Shown: positions 1 through 9,100 of the stretch, in pieces
Position numbering within the stretch: the first letter of the stretch is position 1
Layout: each line of letters begins with the position of its first letter
Source of the DNA: Desulfobacteraceae bacterium
GTDB lineage: Bacteria > Desulfobacterota > Desulfobacteria > Desulfobacterales > Desulfosarcinaceae
NCBI GenBank assembly: GCA_003599575.1
Contig: QZKV01000148.1
Coordinates: 62,001 to 126,000, forward strand
Length of the DNA stretch: 64,000 bases
Direction of reading: 5' to 3'
Translations under genes and position numbers: made by a program
Notes under the pieces: generated by a model
Seen by the model: the letters and a program-made list of their open reading frames with translations, nothing else
Told to the model about the DNA's origin: nothing
The model's database searches: none

Positions 1-343
1 TGGAGCTTCTATAGCGGCTTTCATAAATGGGGATGTCGATCGACGTCGAACCGAAAAAAACAGCGGTCCGATCGATTTCTTCGCGCGTTAGACCGGCATC
101 CGCTGTAGCCTGTTCGACGACTCGAAAAAGTATTTCATAGAACCGCGTTTCGTTATCGGGGGTTGGATTTCCATTTGTTTCAGGAAGCCTGAAATAGGGA
201 CGGCTGTAATCCACATTGATGAGCGCCAGGGACATGTCGCTCATGTGCACCCGCCGCTCCCGCATGCAGGTCACAATGTCGTCGATCCGCTCGCCCAGCG
301 CACAATGAACCGCTTTGCCACGAAGAAAAACCCTGTTCTGCAC
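1..343 (-). CDS. beta-ketoacyl-ACP synthase-like protein, N-terminal part (truncated by window edge)
   Basis: Reverse-strand translation from GTG at 343: VQNRVFLRGKAVHCALGERIDDIVTCM...ADAGLTREEIDRTAVFFGSTSIDIPIYESRYRSS; resembles KAS N-terminus; directly follows an ACP gene. Confidence 0.6.
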   Translation of the reverse strand, partial: MQNRVFLRGKAVHCALGERIDDIVTCMRERRVHMSDMSLALINVDYSRPYFRLPETNGNPTPDNETRFYEILFRVVEQATADAGLTREEIDRTAVFFGSTSIDIPIYESRYRSS

Positions 344-345
344 AA

Positions 346-612
346 CTACTCCGGTTGAATATGATCGGCAAAGCTGTTGATCGTTCTCATCACCCGCCGC
401 ATTTCCTTGCTGTCTCGAATGGCGATTCCGAATGCGTTTTGAACGGCAATCGATATTTGCAACGCGTCAATGGAATCGAGCTCCAGCTTTGAAGCGCTTT
501 CGAACAATGGGGTCTCATCACCGATATCCGTGATCTGAATATCCAAGTCGCAGTTCTCGACAATAAGGGTCTTGATCCGCGTTTTCAGTTGGTCGTCCAA
601 AGATCCCTTCAT
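346..612 (-). CDS. acyl carrier protein
   Basis: 88 aa with phosphopantetheine motif LELDSIDALQIS; adjacent KAS-like gene. Confidence 0.8.
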   Translation of the reverse strand: MKGSLDDQLKTRIKTLIVENCDLDIQITDIGDETPLFESASKLELDSIDALQISIAVQNAFGIAIRDSKEMRRVMRTINSFADHIQPE

Positions 613-954
613 ATAAGAACCAAATCATCCTTTTCATCAGCAATGGCTTTTTGGAATCATTCTGTGGTGCGCCAATTTTTTTGGCCGTCTGCATTTCCGC
701 TTTTATCCGCGTTCATCAAACCGGCATCACATACGTGTCAGAACGAATTCCGGGATGGTTTCCAGCAATTCCCGACCGCGATGACAAACGCTGAACTGTA
801 ATAAGCTTAGGTGCCATTCGTCAAGTACAATTCCGCGGCACCCGCGGCACCTGGTTTGGCATACCAAGCCGCCGGCCGGATGGATGAAGGCGCCCAGACG
901 CCTTGAGCCAATTCCTCGATGCAAGAAGCTTGACGGGTGAGCCGCGGCGGTCGG

Positions 955-2403
955 TTATCGTCCAACAACTTCCAACAATCCTACCAGAAGCCGCCATACC
1001 GGCTCAATGGATGGAATGTGCAAACGCTCCGTCGGGGAATGCGGGTTGCGAATGGTCGGTCCGAAGGAAATCATTTGCATACCGGGATAGCGATCGCCAA
1101 TGACGGCGCACTCCAAACCGGCATGGATCACCTGAAGGCATGGGTCCTTATCAAAGAGGGTCTTGTAAACATCCCGGGCCTGAAGCAGCAAAAGGGCGTC
1201 CATATCGGGCTGCCAGGCTGGATATTTGTTATCGTCCCGGCAGGAGGCCCCGGCAAGATCGGCGACGGCATGAACGGTAGCGGTCACCTCGCCCAATCGG
1301 GACGCCACCGCGCTGCGCTGGCTGGATAGAATATTCAAGTGGCCCTGGTGAATCCGGGCAATGGCCAGGTTGCTCGATGTTTCGACCAAGCCTTTGATCG
1401 CGGGAGACATGCCGGCCACACCATGAGGCATTGCCAGCAACAGCCAAATTGCACGCGCCGTATCATCCTGGGTCAGGCAGTGTGAACCCGCGGGCAGTTC
1501 GGCAGGTTCCATTCTTATGGAAACCTCCGGCTCGTGGGGATGGTACTCCTGCCGGACAATATCGTCCATCGATGCAACCGCATGTTCAAGCGGACCCTGG
1601 CCGGCGTGGCGGGCTGTAATCAGGGCTTCTGCGTCGCGGGCAATTGCATTGTGGCGCGTTCCGCCCTTTAAGGCGATCAGGCGGCAAGACGCCATTTGAC
1701 AGACCCTGGCCAGCGTGCGGGCAAGAATCCTATTGGCATTCCCGCGATGTTTATGAATATCAATACCCGAATGGCCGCCCTTTAAACCACCCACGATCAC
1801 TTTGAAGGCCATATGGTCCGGCGGCAGCGGCTCGGTTTCGAGATTCAATTCCACAGAGGTGTCCAATCCACCGGCGCAGCCGATTGTAAAAACGCCCTCG
1901 TCTTCGGAATCCAGGTTAATTAAAATGCGTCCTTTAATAAGATCGGGGGCCATCGCCTTGACGCCGTTCAATCCCGTTTCTTCGTCAACTGTAAAGAGCA
2001 GTTCCATGGGGGGCCGCCGGGGGTTCCGGTTCTCGGCCAGGGCCATCGCATAAGCAATGGCAATGCCGTTGTCCGCACCCAGTGTCGTACGATCGGCCAT
2101 AAGCCAATCGCCCTCTCTTCTTGAGCGGATGGGATCTTCGGCGAAATTATGCGGTGATTCAGGGGTTTTTTCGCAAACCATGTCCATGTGGCTCTGCAGC
2201 ACCACTGTGGGTCTGCTCTCCTGCCCTGCTGCCGCAGGAACCCTCACGACCAGGTTTCCGGTGGAATCAACCGTCGCATCAAGACCGTGCGCACCGGCCC
2301 AGTCGCGCAGCCATCGGCAAAGCCGATGCTCATTTTTGGAACAACGCGGGATGGCGTTGACCTGTTCAAAATAGGCCAATATCGTTTCCAGACGGCTTTG
2401 CAT
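955..2403 (-). CDS. pepD: aminoacyl-histidine dipeptidase (PepD, M20 family)
   Basis: Motifs VVLQSHMDMVCEK, LGADNGIAIAYAMAL, FTVDEETGLNGVKAM. Start set at internal ATG with GGAG upstream (MQSRLETIL). Confidence 0.9.
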   Translation of the reverse strand: MQSRLETILAYFEQVNAIPRCSKNEHRLCRWLRDWAGAHGLDATVDSTGNLVVRVPAAAGQESRPTVVLQSHMDMVCEKTPESPHNFAEDPIRSRREGDWLMADRTTLGADNGIAIAYAMALAENRNPRRPPMELLFTVDEETGLNGVKAMAPDLIKGRILINLDSEDEGVFTIGCAGGLDTSVELNLETEPLPPDHMAFKVIVGGLKGGHSGIDIHKHRGNANRILARTLARVCQMASCRLIALKGGTRHNAIARDAEALITARHAGQGPLEHAVASMDDIVRQEYHPHEPEVSIRMEPAELPAGSHCLTQDDTARAIWLLLAMPHGVAGMSPAIKGLVETSSNLAIARIHQGHLNILSSQRSAVASRLGEVTATVHAVADLAGASCRDDNKYPAWQPDMDALLLLQARDVYKTLFDKDPCLQVIHAGLECAVIGDRYPGMQMISFGPTIRNPHSPTERLHIPSIEPVWRLLVGLLEVVGR

Positions 2404-2613
2404 TACTTCTCCGTGAGATTGCCATTGCGGCATTGGCCGTTTCGGTACGCCGAAAGGCCGCGGCATGGTCGTTTGCGTGATGTGTTAATAGTGGCAGTAA
2501 AGCCAAACAACTACTTGTCAGGGCGATCCGCTCTCGAAGCAGGGCTGAACATATGATCGGCTGGCTTTGCTGTCAAATGGAACCGAGAGCCTATCCATCT
2601 TCCCTAATTGCGC

Positions 2614-2642
2614 TTGACTTTTCGACTTAAATGTGGTCGAAA
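2614..2642 (+). promoter_or_regulatory. possible -35 (TTGACT) with 7-bp inverted repeat TTTCGAC-N9-GTCGAAA upstream of oadG/oadB
   Basis: Direct read: TTGACT 2614-2619; TTTCGAC 2620-2626; GTCGAAA 2636-2642. Confidence 0.3.
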
Positions 2643-2737
2643 TTGAGTCCTTTTCTTGAACCCATTGGAAACACAGCCGTTTCTGCTGGCAGGCCGGGTC
2701 CCAATAACTGTCAAACGATAACCCTGGAGGCATTTTT

Positions 2738-3142
2738 ATGGGCTTCGAACTCATCGCGGCCAACAATGGCTGGGCCATGGCGGTCACCGGCGCGGCCATT
2801 GTGGTGCTCGGTCTGACCGCCCTGGCGGCGATCATCTCACAGCTGCATAAAATCGTTTTCCTGTTTGAAAAAAAAGCCGCCGAACCATCTGCGCCGGCCA
2901 TCACTTCGCCGGAAGCACATGAATTTTCCGCTGCCACCGACCTGCTGAACGACCTTTCCGCAGCCGCACACATCATCAAGGGCGTCAGCGTCGATCTGGG
3001 GGACCGCTTTGAGTTGACCGCGTTATACCGGCTTCTTGGAAATGAGCAAGTCCCCCATCCGCACCTGACCATCCGCTCTCTGCGGGAAGCCGGCTTTCTG
3101 GTACCTGTGGAGAAAGGCACCTTCACCTGGCAAAATGTTTGA
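2738..3142 (+). CDS. OadG family sodium-pump decarboxylase gamma subunit-like protein
   Basis: 134 aa, single N-terminal TM (GWAMAVTGAAIVVLGLTALAAIISQLHKIVFLFEKK); next gene is the beta subunit. Confidence 0.7.
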   Translation: MGFELIAANNGWAMAVTGAAIVVLGLTALAAIISQLHKIVFLFEKKAAEPSAPAITSPEAHEFSAATDLLNDLSAAAHIIKGVSVDLGDRFELTALYRLLGNEQVPHPHLTIRSLREAGFLVPVEKGTFTWQNV

Positions 3143-3169
3143 TTAACCGTCACTTGGGTGGGATAACTC

Positions 3170-4300
3170 ATGGAGCTCATTCTGGATTTTTTAAAGAACA
3201 CCGGATTTGCGTTAGCTGACTGGCGCTACGTGATCATGATCGCGGTCGGCATCTTGTTCTGCTATTTGTCCATTGCCAAAAGTTATGAACCGCTTTTGCT
3301 TCTGCCGATCGGTTTTGGGGTCATCGTAGGCAATATCCCGTTCTTCAAGGGTTTCGGTCTGGGCATCTATGAGAACAACAGCGTGTTGCACTATTTGTAT
3401 TTCGGCGTAACTTCGGGGCTGTACCCTTCGATCGTGTTCCTGGGACTCGGGGCCATGACCGATTTCTCGTCGATGCTGGCAAGGCCCAAGCTCATGCTCT
3501 TGGGCGCTGCGGCCCAAATGGGAATCTATTTCACCCTGCTTGCGGCTCTGGCCCTGGGTTTTGCTCCAAAGGAGGCCGCCTCGGTGGCCATTATCGGCGG
3601 CGCGGATGGTCCGACCTCCATTTTTCTAACCGCGAAATTGGCGCCCCACCTTATTGGCCCGGTCGCCATTGCCGCATACTCCTATATGGCCCTTATCCCA
3701 ATTATCCAGCCGCCGATCATGCGCCTGCTCACCACCCGTAAAGAGCGGCGTATCCGCATGCCTGAGGACGAACGTCATGTATCTCATAAGGAGTTGGTCT
3801 TTTTTCCGATCGTCGGTGTCCTGCTCTGCTGCTTTCTGGCACCTGCATCCATACCGCTGCTGGGCCCCTTTTTTTTCGGAAATCTGATGAAAGTTTCCGG
3901 TGTGGTGGATCGACTGGCCAAAACGGCCAGCTCCGCGGTCATCGATACAGCCACTATTTTCCTCGGTTTTACAGTGGGCGCAAGCACCCAGGCGGATGTT
4001 TTTATCACCCCAAAATCACTTGGCATCTTTTTTCTCGGATCGGTCGCATTTTCAATTGCCACGGCCTCCGGCGTGCTGTTTGCCAAAGTGATGAACCTTT
4101 TTTCGAGTGAAAAGATCAATCCGCTTCTTGGTGCCGCCGGTGTATCGGCCGTCCCGGGATCTGCGCGGGAGGTGCACATGGTTGCCCAAAAAGAGGATCC
4201 GGGCAACTACCTGCTGATGCATGCCATGGCCTGCAATGCTTCCGGTGTCATCGGTTCGGCTATTTGCGCCGGTATTCTGTGGAGTTTTTTGATGCGCTGA
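3170..4300 (+). CDS. sodium ion-translocating decarboxylase subunit beta (OadB/GcdB family)
   Basis: 376 aa polytopic protein with conserved GLGAMTDFSSMLARPK, IIGGADGPTSIFLTAKLAPHLIGPVAIAAYSYMALIPIIQPPIMRLLTT, PLLGAAGVSAVPGSAR. Confidence 0.9.
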   Translation: MELILDFLKNTGFALADWRYVIMIAVGILFCYLSIAKSYEPLLLLPIGFGVIVGNIPFFKGFGLGIYENNSVLHYLYFGVTSGLYPSIVFLGLGAMTDFSSMLARPKLMLLGAAAQMGIYFTLLAALALGFAPKEAASVAIIGGADGPTSIFLTAKLAPHLIGPVAIAAYSYMALIPIIQPPIMRLLTTRKERRIRMPEDERHVSHKELVFFPIVGVLLCCFLAPASIPLLGPFFFGNLMKVSGVVDRLAKTASSAVIDTATIFLGFTVGASTQADVFITPKSLGIFFLGSVAFSIATASGVLFAKVMNLFSSEKINPLLGAAGVSAVPGSAREVHMVAQKEDPGNYLLMHAMACNASGVIGSAICAGILWSFLMR

Positions 4301-4523
4301 ACAATTTGGGCGTGTACTTCTCTTACCGGCCTTGAATATTCATGGGCTGCCGTTATGGATTCATTGCTTTGACCGATTTCTGCATTATAGATTGTCACAG
4401 ATCAGACTCCTCCCCCAGTTGTGAAAAGATTTGACTCGCCCGCGCCCAGTCTATTGTTCCACCAGGTGATTTGAATGCACTGCAACCCGCGATCCGGGGT
4501 TTAAACAGCGAAAGGGGTGCACC

Positions 4524-4847
4524 ATGATTGCCAAAATCCTTATAAAAAGGCGTTTTAAAGTCGGCTATACACGGCAAATCGTGGCATTGCTTAATGAACT
4601 AAGATCCAGAGCCATGCACCAGCCCGGGTACATTTCCGGTGAAACGCTCGCGCAAAAAGGTTTTCCCCACAATATGGTGGTCATTGGAACGTGGCAAAGC
4701 CTGGAAGACTGGCATCGCTGGCGCGATTGCGATGAGCGCAACAAGTTCGAAGCAATGCTCGGTTTTTATCAGGAAAGACCCACCGATTACGAAGAGTTTC
4801 TACTGGGTTCGCCGCTGATCGTGGATGATACCAACGCGAAATCTTGA
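4524..4847 (+). CDS. antibiotic biosynthesis monooxygenase (ABM) domain protein
   Basis: 107 aa; RPGYISGETL-like core (QPGYISGETLAQKGFPHNMVVIGTWQSLEDWHRW). Confidence 0.7.
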   Translation: MIAKILIKRRFKVGYTRQIVALLNELRSRAMHQPGYISGETLAQKGFPHNMVVIGTWQSLEDWHRWRDCDERNKFEAMLGFYQERPTDYEEFLLGSPLIVDDTNAKS

Positions 4848-4864
4848 AGGCGAGGGAGATTGAT

Positions 4865-5530
4865 ATGAAACAATGGAAGTGTACGGTTTGCGGCTACATT
4901 CATGCCGGCAATGAGCCGCCTGAAAAATGCCCGGTCTGCGCGGCCGATCGCAGCAAGTTCGTCCCCATCGAAGAGGTGGCCGAAAAAACGAACGAAACTC
5001 AACCTTCCCGGCCGAGGCCCAAAGCGACGCCCAACCCCAACCAAGATCCCACGAAACAAGAGAACAGATCTCAACCCGTCTGGCAGCGTATAGCCGCTTC
5101 CACTATCGGACAAAAGCTTACGCGGTACCACGGCCATCCCATAGCCGTACATATTCCCAATGGTGTTTTACCCCTGGCGGTTCTATTCACATTACTTGCA
5201 GCGATCTTCAAATCGGAATCATTGGCAATTGCCGCTCAATACAATGTCGGTTTTGTCGCCTTGAGCATGCCCATCGTTATCGCCACGGGCCTGATCGATT
5301 GGATCAACAGCTTTAAGGCCAGAATGACACGTGTGTTTCGGATAAAGATGATATGCGCGGGCATCGTAACGGTGGTCTCCATTATACTGACGTTTTGGGG
5401 GATTGCCCGACCCGACATCTACAACAGCCCGCTTGCTCAGAGTTGGTTTTTCTTACTTCTTCACATCACGAACCTGGTTGCTGCGACCATAGCCGGATTG
5501 TACGGCGGCAAGTTGGTCTTCCGCAAATAA
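4865..5530 (+). CDS. rubredoxin-like domain fused to DUF2231-like membrane domain
   Basis: N-term MKQWKCTVCGYIHAGNEPPEKCPVCAADRSKF (CxxC...CxxC); C-term RYHGHPIAVHIPNGVLPLAVLFTLLAAIF plus further TM segments. Start at 4865 has GGCGAGGGAG upstream. Confidence 0.75.
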   Translation: MKQWKCTVCGYIHAGNEPPEKCPVCAADRSKFVPIEEVAEKTNETQPSRPRPKATPNPNQDPTKQENRSQPVWQRIAASTIGQKLTRYHGHPIAVHIPNGVLPLAVLFTLLAAIFKSESLAIAAQYNVGFVALSMPIVIATGLIDWINSFKARMTRVFRIKMICAGIVTVVSIILTFWGIARPDIYNSPLAQSWFFLLLHITNLVAATIAGLYGGKLVFRK

Positions 5531-5541
5531 GCCCCAACGGC

Positions 5542-5578
5542 CCCCCGCAAATCCTTGCCGGACAAGGCTTTGCGGGGG
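5542..5578. terminator. hairpin (16-bp stem, one mismatch, 5-nt loop), terminator-like but without a T tract
   Basis: CCCCCGCAAATCCTTG-CCGGA-CAAGGCTTTGCGGGGG just after the rubredoxin-DUF2231 stop codon. Confidence 0.4.
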
Positions 5579-5694
5579 CGAATCGCTCAGAGCCCCAAAT
5601 TTCGACGATCTCACCCGCCCGCATACCATGCCATCCATTTTTTAATGCTTTCAAATATCGGCTTGGGCGAAAGCCTGGGCTTGAATACTATACA

Positions 5695-6057
5695 CTAAGG
5701 TGAAGAGACATCCTCCCCTTCTGAATTGAGCCGCCTTAACTGCTCTGTGTACCAGACGGCGAATTCAAACATGCCGATAAACCGGTCATCGCAATTGATG
5801 ATTCCGAGCGCCATTTCAAGCACGCCCCTGCCGTAAGCATTGCTATACTTCGCATGCCCGCACTGCTGCAAAAACTCGCGCACCAATTGTTGCGTTGTGC
5901 GCTGAGTAACATCCCGACGGATATCAATCGGGTCCTTGGGTACTTCAAACGGGTCCCAATTTTCATAGCCGCGTTTCAGGATATGCTTCTGACGCCGCGG
6001 AGACATACCGTCAAATATGGCTCTTTTTTTTTCCTCCCCACTGGATGGGCCTGGCAT
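5695..6057 (-). CDS. hypothetical protein (120 aa)
   Basis: ORF start overlaps the stop of the upstream YkgJ-family gene (TAATG), suggesting translational coupling. Confidence 0.6.
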   Translation of the reverse strand: MPGPSSGEEKKRAIFDGMSPRRQKHILKRGYENWDPFEVPKDPIDIRRDVTQRTTQQLVREFLQQCGHAKYSNAYGRGVLEMALGIINCDDRFIGMFEFAVWYTEQLRRLNSEGEDVSSP

Positions 6058-6734
6058 TACTCCCCCTTATTTTCTTCTGCGGGTTCTTGATTGCGATTTG
6101 CCCCCAGATACTCTTCCGTATAATCGGTCAGCATCGCCATGGACAGAGGCACCAGCATCTCAGCCAATTTTGGATAACGGCTTTCAACGGCTTGGGCCAA
6201 CTCAAAGGAGATATCGTAGAGCTTTTGAAAAACAGCATCCAGTTTAACTGCCGGGTAGGCTGCCCCCTCCTGAAACCCGCTGATCCCACATGTATGCGAT
6301 CGCCCGGCAATAATGGTCGGTATCCCATAGATGCGACAGGTCAGCGGTCGCACTTCATAAATTGCGCATCGATCATCCGAATTGAGGGCAGGACAACGAA
6401 TCCTCTGGGATGCCATCTCTTCCAGAATTTCTCTTTCCGATTTGCCGTTCTCGTGATCCCTGAATGCCCGTTTCTTAAGGCGGTAAATGGTGCGGTCCGC
6501 TTCGTTGGCCCGCTCAAGGACTTCTTCGCGAGCCGGTCCCGCGAACAAGGAATCGAATTGGGTCTTAATATACAATGCTTCTATCAGAGTCAGGTCAAAT
6601 AGCGCATGACAACAATCCGAGCATCCAATCTTACAACGTACACACGCTTCATACTCGCCCTTTACCTTCTCAAAGGCTGCATCAACCTGCCGGACCAGCG
6701 CTTCATACTTCCTAAAAAAGGGTTTTAAATCCAT
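6057..6734 (-). CDS. YkgJ family cysteine cluster protein
   Basis: CVRCKIGCSDCCHALFDLT, RCPALNSDDRCAIYEVRPLTCRIYGIP metal-binding pattern. Confidence 0.85.
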   Translation of the reverse strand: MDLKPFFRKYEALVRQVDAAFEKVKGEYEACVRCKIGCSDCCHALFDLTLIEALYIKTQFDSLFAGPAREEVLERANEADRTIYRLKKRAFRDHENGKSEREILEEMASQRIRCPALNSDDRCAIYEVRPLTCRIYGIPTIIAGRSHTCGISGFQEGAAYPAVKLDAVFQKLYDISFELAQAVESRYPKLAEMLVPLSMAMLTDYTEEYLGANRNQEPAEENKGE

Positions 6735-6751
6735 GCCGTATCTCTCCTCAC

Positions 6752-6767
6752 TGTTTCACGTGAAACA
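6752..6767. promoter_or_regulatory. parS: parS chromosome-partitioning (ParB-binding) site
   Basis: Exact 16-bp palindrome TGTTTCACGTGAAACA, identical to the canonical bacterial parS consensus; intergenic, beside mnmE. Confidence 0.9.
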
Positions 6768-6784
6768 TTTGAAAAAATCTGCAG

Positions 6785-8257
6785 CTATTTACCAATACAA
6801 AAGCGCTCAAAAATGCGGTCGAGGAGGTCGGGGGCGGTGCATTCCCCGGTGATTTCCCTCAGCGTTCGACCGGCATGCTGCAGATCAAGATGGATCAAGT
6901 CTTCAGAAACGCCGGCCTTGAGCCCGGTCAATGCATGCCTGAGATCGTTTAGGGCAGCCTCGAGGCAAAGCTTATGACGGATATCCGGGACAGCGACTTC
7001 TTTGGCGCAAATGGGCTTGTCTCCAATGCACAATTTAAAAATTTGAGCTTTGACGGCATCGATGCCGGTCCCGTCCAGGGCGCATACGAATACAGCTGGA
7101 AGGTGCCTGAAGCGATCAGGGATCTTGATGTTGCGCGCATTATCAACAAGGTCAATCTTGTTGACCACGAGCACCATGGGAATGTCCCTGCCGCACTCGA
7201 ACACATCGATATCTCCGTCGCTCTCCGGTTCCGCGGCATCTATCAGAAAAAGCACCAAATCGGCGCGCGAAATCGTCTCTTTGCTTTTACAAATGCCGAT
7301 CGCTTCCACGGGGTCGGCGCTGACGCGAATGCCGGCCGTATCGCTGAACAGCATGGCGATCCCATTATAGACTGCGCCCGCTTCGACAGGATCACGGGTG
7401 GTGCCTGGAAACGGCGTGACAATTGCCTTGTCATCTCCGATGAGACGATTGAGAAGACTTGATTTCCCGACATTGGGACGCCCGGCTATCGTGATGCGCA
7501 AACCGTCTCGCAACATGCGACCGCTGTCATAGGTGCCTACCAGCTCCTCCAAAGGACAGATGATATCGAGCAACGCTGGCCCAAAATGTTCATCACCGGT
7601 CGCTGGCTCGATCTCATCCGCAAATTCGATAAGCGCTTCCATTTCGGCCGCAAGGTCGGTGAGCGCGCTGAGAATTCCCTCAATCCGGCGTTTCAAACTA
7701 CCGCCCAGTTGCTCGGCGGCGAGCCTCAAGGCGCTCTCACTGTTTGCGTTAATGATATCTGCAACAGCTTCCGCTTGAGTCAAATCAATACGACCGTTGA
7801 TAAAGGCGCGGCGCGTGAATTCTCCCGGTTCAGCGAGCCGGGCACCGCCTTGCAGGACCAACGCCAACAGCCTGTTCAAGACGGCCGCGCCGCCATGGGA
7901 TTGAATCTCTACTACATCCTCGCGGGTATAGGAGTGCGGAGCGGGCATAAACGCAAGCAGGACCTCATCGATCAGGGAATTGTTGCCGGGATCGTTGATG
8001 TAACCGTGGTGGAGGTGATGTGGAATAAAAACAAAGGGCTGAAGGCTACGTTTTTCATGGCCCTTCAGTTTCGCTGGCTGAAATAGGCGCCGGGTGATTC
8101 CGCTGGAATTTTTTCCGGAAATGCGGATGATTCCGATTCCCGCCCGGCCGACTGCGGTTCCGATGGCCGCAATGGTATCCTCTCCGCTTTCGATGATTGC
8201 TCGTGAGCACGATGAATCAGTCTTTATAAAAGAATTTCCGGGTATCGTAAGTACCAT
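6785..8257 (-). CDS. mnmE: tRNA uridine-5-carboxymethylaminomethyl(34) synthesis GTPase MnmE
   Basis: DTIAAIGTAVGRAGIGIIRISG, GRPNVGKSSLLNRLIGDDKAIVTPFPGTTRDP, DTAGIR, C-terminal FCIGK. Confidence 0.97.
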   Translation of the reverse strand: MVLTIPGNSFIKTDSSCSRAIIESGEDTIAAIGTAVGRAGIGIIRISGKNSSGITRRLFQPAKLKGHEKRSLQPFVFIPHHLHHGYINDPGNNSLIDEVLLAFMPAPHSYTREDVVEIQSHGGAAVLNRLLALVLQGGARLAEPGEFTRRAFINGRIDLTQAEAVADIINANSESALRLAAEQLGGSLKRRIEGILSALTDLAAEMEALIEFADEIEPATGDEHFGPALLDIICPLEELVGTYDSGRMLRDGLRITIAGRPNVGKSSLLNRLIGDDKAIVTPFPGTTRDPVEAGAVYNGIAMLFSDTAGIRVSADPVEAIGICKSKETISRADLVLFLIDAAEPESDGDIDVFECGRDIPMVLVVNKIDLVDNARNIKIPDRFRHLPAVFVCALDGTGIDAVKAQIFKLCIGDKPICAKEVAVPDIRHKLCLEAALNDLRHALTGLKAGVSEDLIHLDLQHAGRTLREITGECTAPDLLDRIFERFCIGK

Positions 8258-8331
8258 ACCGTTTCGAATCGAGGCAGCTTTTCAGACAAACGGGCTCGTA
8301 ATCTGAACCCCATGAATGCCTGGCAAGCAGT

Positions 8332-9081
8332 TCAGCTTTTGCTACGACGGCGCTTTTTTGGAAAAATAATCAGTTTGCGGTAATACCCTTCGCCGACGCT
8401 TTGGGTCCGGACGGAAGGGTTGTCCTTCAGGTGCAAGTGCACAATGCGGCGGTCGTAAGCGTTCATCTGTCCAATGGTTACAGGTTTGCTCAGTTTTTGG
8501 GCTTTCTCGGCCATTTTGGAAGCAAGCCGTTGCAGGTCTGACTTTCGCGCGCCCAGATATCCCTCCACGTCCACCAGCACCCGGATGCGTGCATCGGTTT
8601 GCTTGTTAATCATTTTTTCTATCAAATATTGAATGGCTTCCAGCGTTTGTCCTCTTTTGCCGATCAACAGTGCGCTGTCGCCCCCCTCTACCTTGAACAA
8701 AATGCGTCCATTGCGCCGCTCGCTTTCAATTTTGAAATCCTCCGAGATAAAACTTACCAGACGTTGGAGCGCCTGCCGGCCGTCAACAATGGCTTTGTCC
8801 AACAGGCCATCATCGGTGCTGTCGCCTTCTTCATCTTCAAAGGCGTCTTCCACCAGGCTTCTCGCCTCGACTTTGGCGTCATCTTCTATTTGCGATGCAA
8901 CAGCCTGGCCGGTTTTAACGCGAATTTTAGCCTTCTTCACTCCGACCAATCCGAAAATTCCGGACGAACCGTAGGAAACCACATCGTAGTTCAGCTGATC
9001 AGGCGCTTGATTCAAAGCTTCACAGGCCTTTTCCAAAGCCTTTTCAACATTTTTTCCTTCAAATTCGGCATACTCATTCAT
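8332..9081 (-). CDS. jag: Jag/KhpB RNA-binding protein (Jag_N, KH, R3H)
   Basis: MNEYAEFEGKNVEKALEKACEAL; LLIGKRGQTLEAIQYLIEKM (KH); MNAYDRRIVHLHLKDNPSVRTQSVGEGYYRKLIIFPKK (R3H). Confidence 0.93.
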   Translation of the reverse strand: MNEYAEFEGKNVEKALEKACEALNQAPDQLNYDVVSYGSSGIFGLVGVKKAKIRVKTGQAVASQIEDDAKVEARSLVEDAFEDEEGDSTDDGLLDKAIVDGRQALQRLVSFISEDFKIESERRNGRILFKVEGGDSALLIGKRGQTLEAIQYLIEKMINKQTDARIRVLVDVEGYLGARKSDLQRLASKMAEKAQKLSKPVTIGQMNAYDRRIVHLHLKDNPSVRTQSVGEGYYRKLIIFPKKRRRSKS

Positions 9082-9100
9082 TCTATAAACCTCCACACCT

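Noticed and set aside
727-924. 65-aa minus-strand ORF with cysteines between the ACP gene and pepD
   Set aside because: No recognisable family or RBS; could be a remnant but not supportable from the sequence alone.
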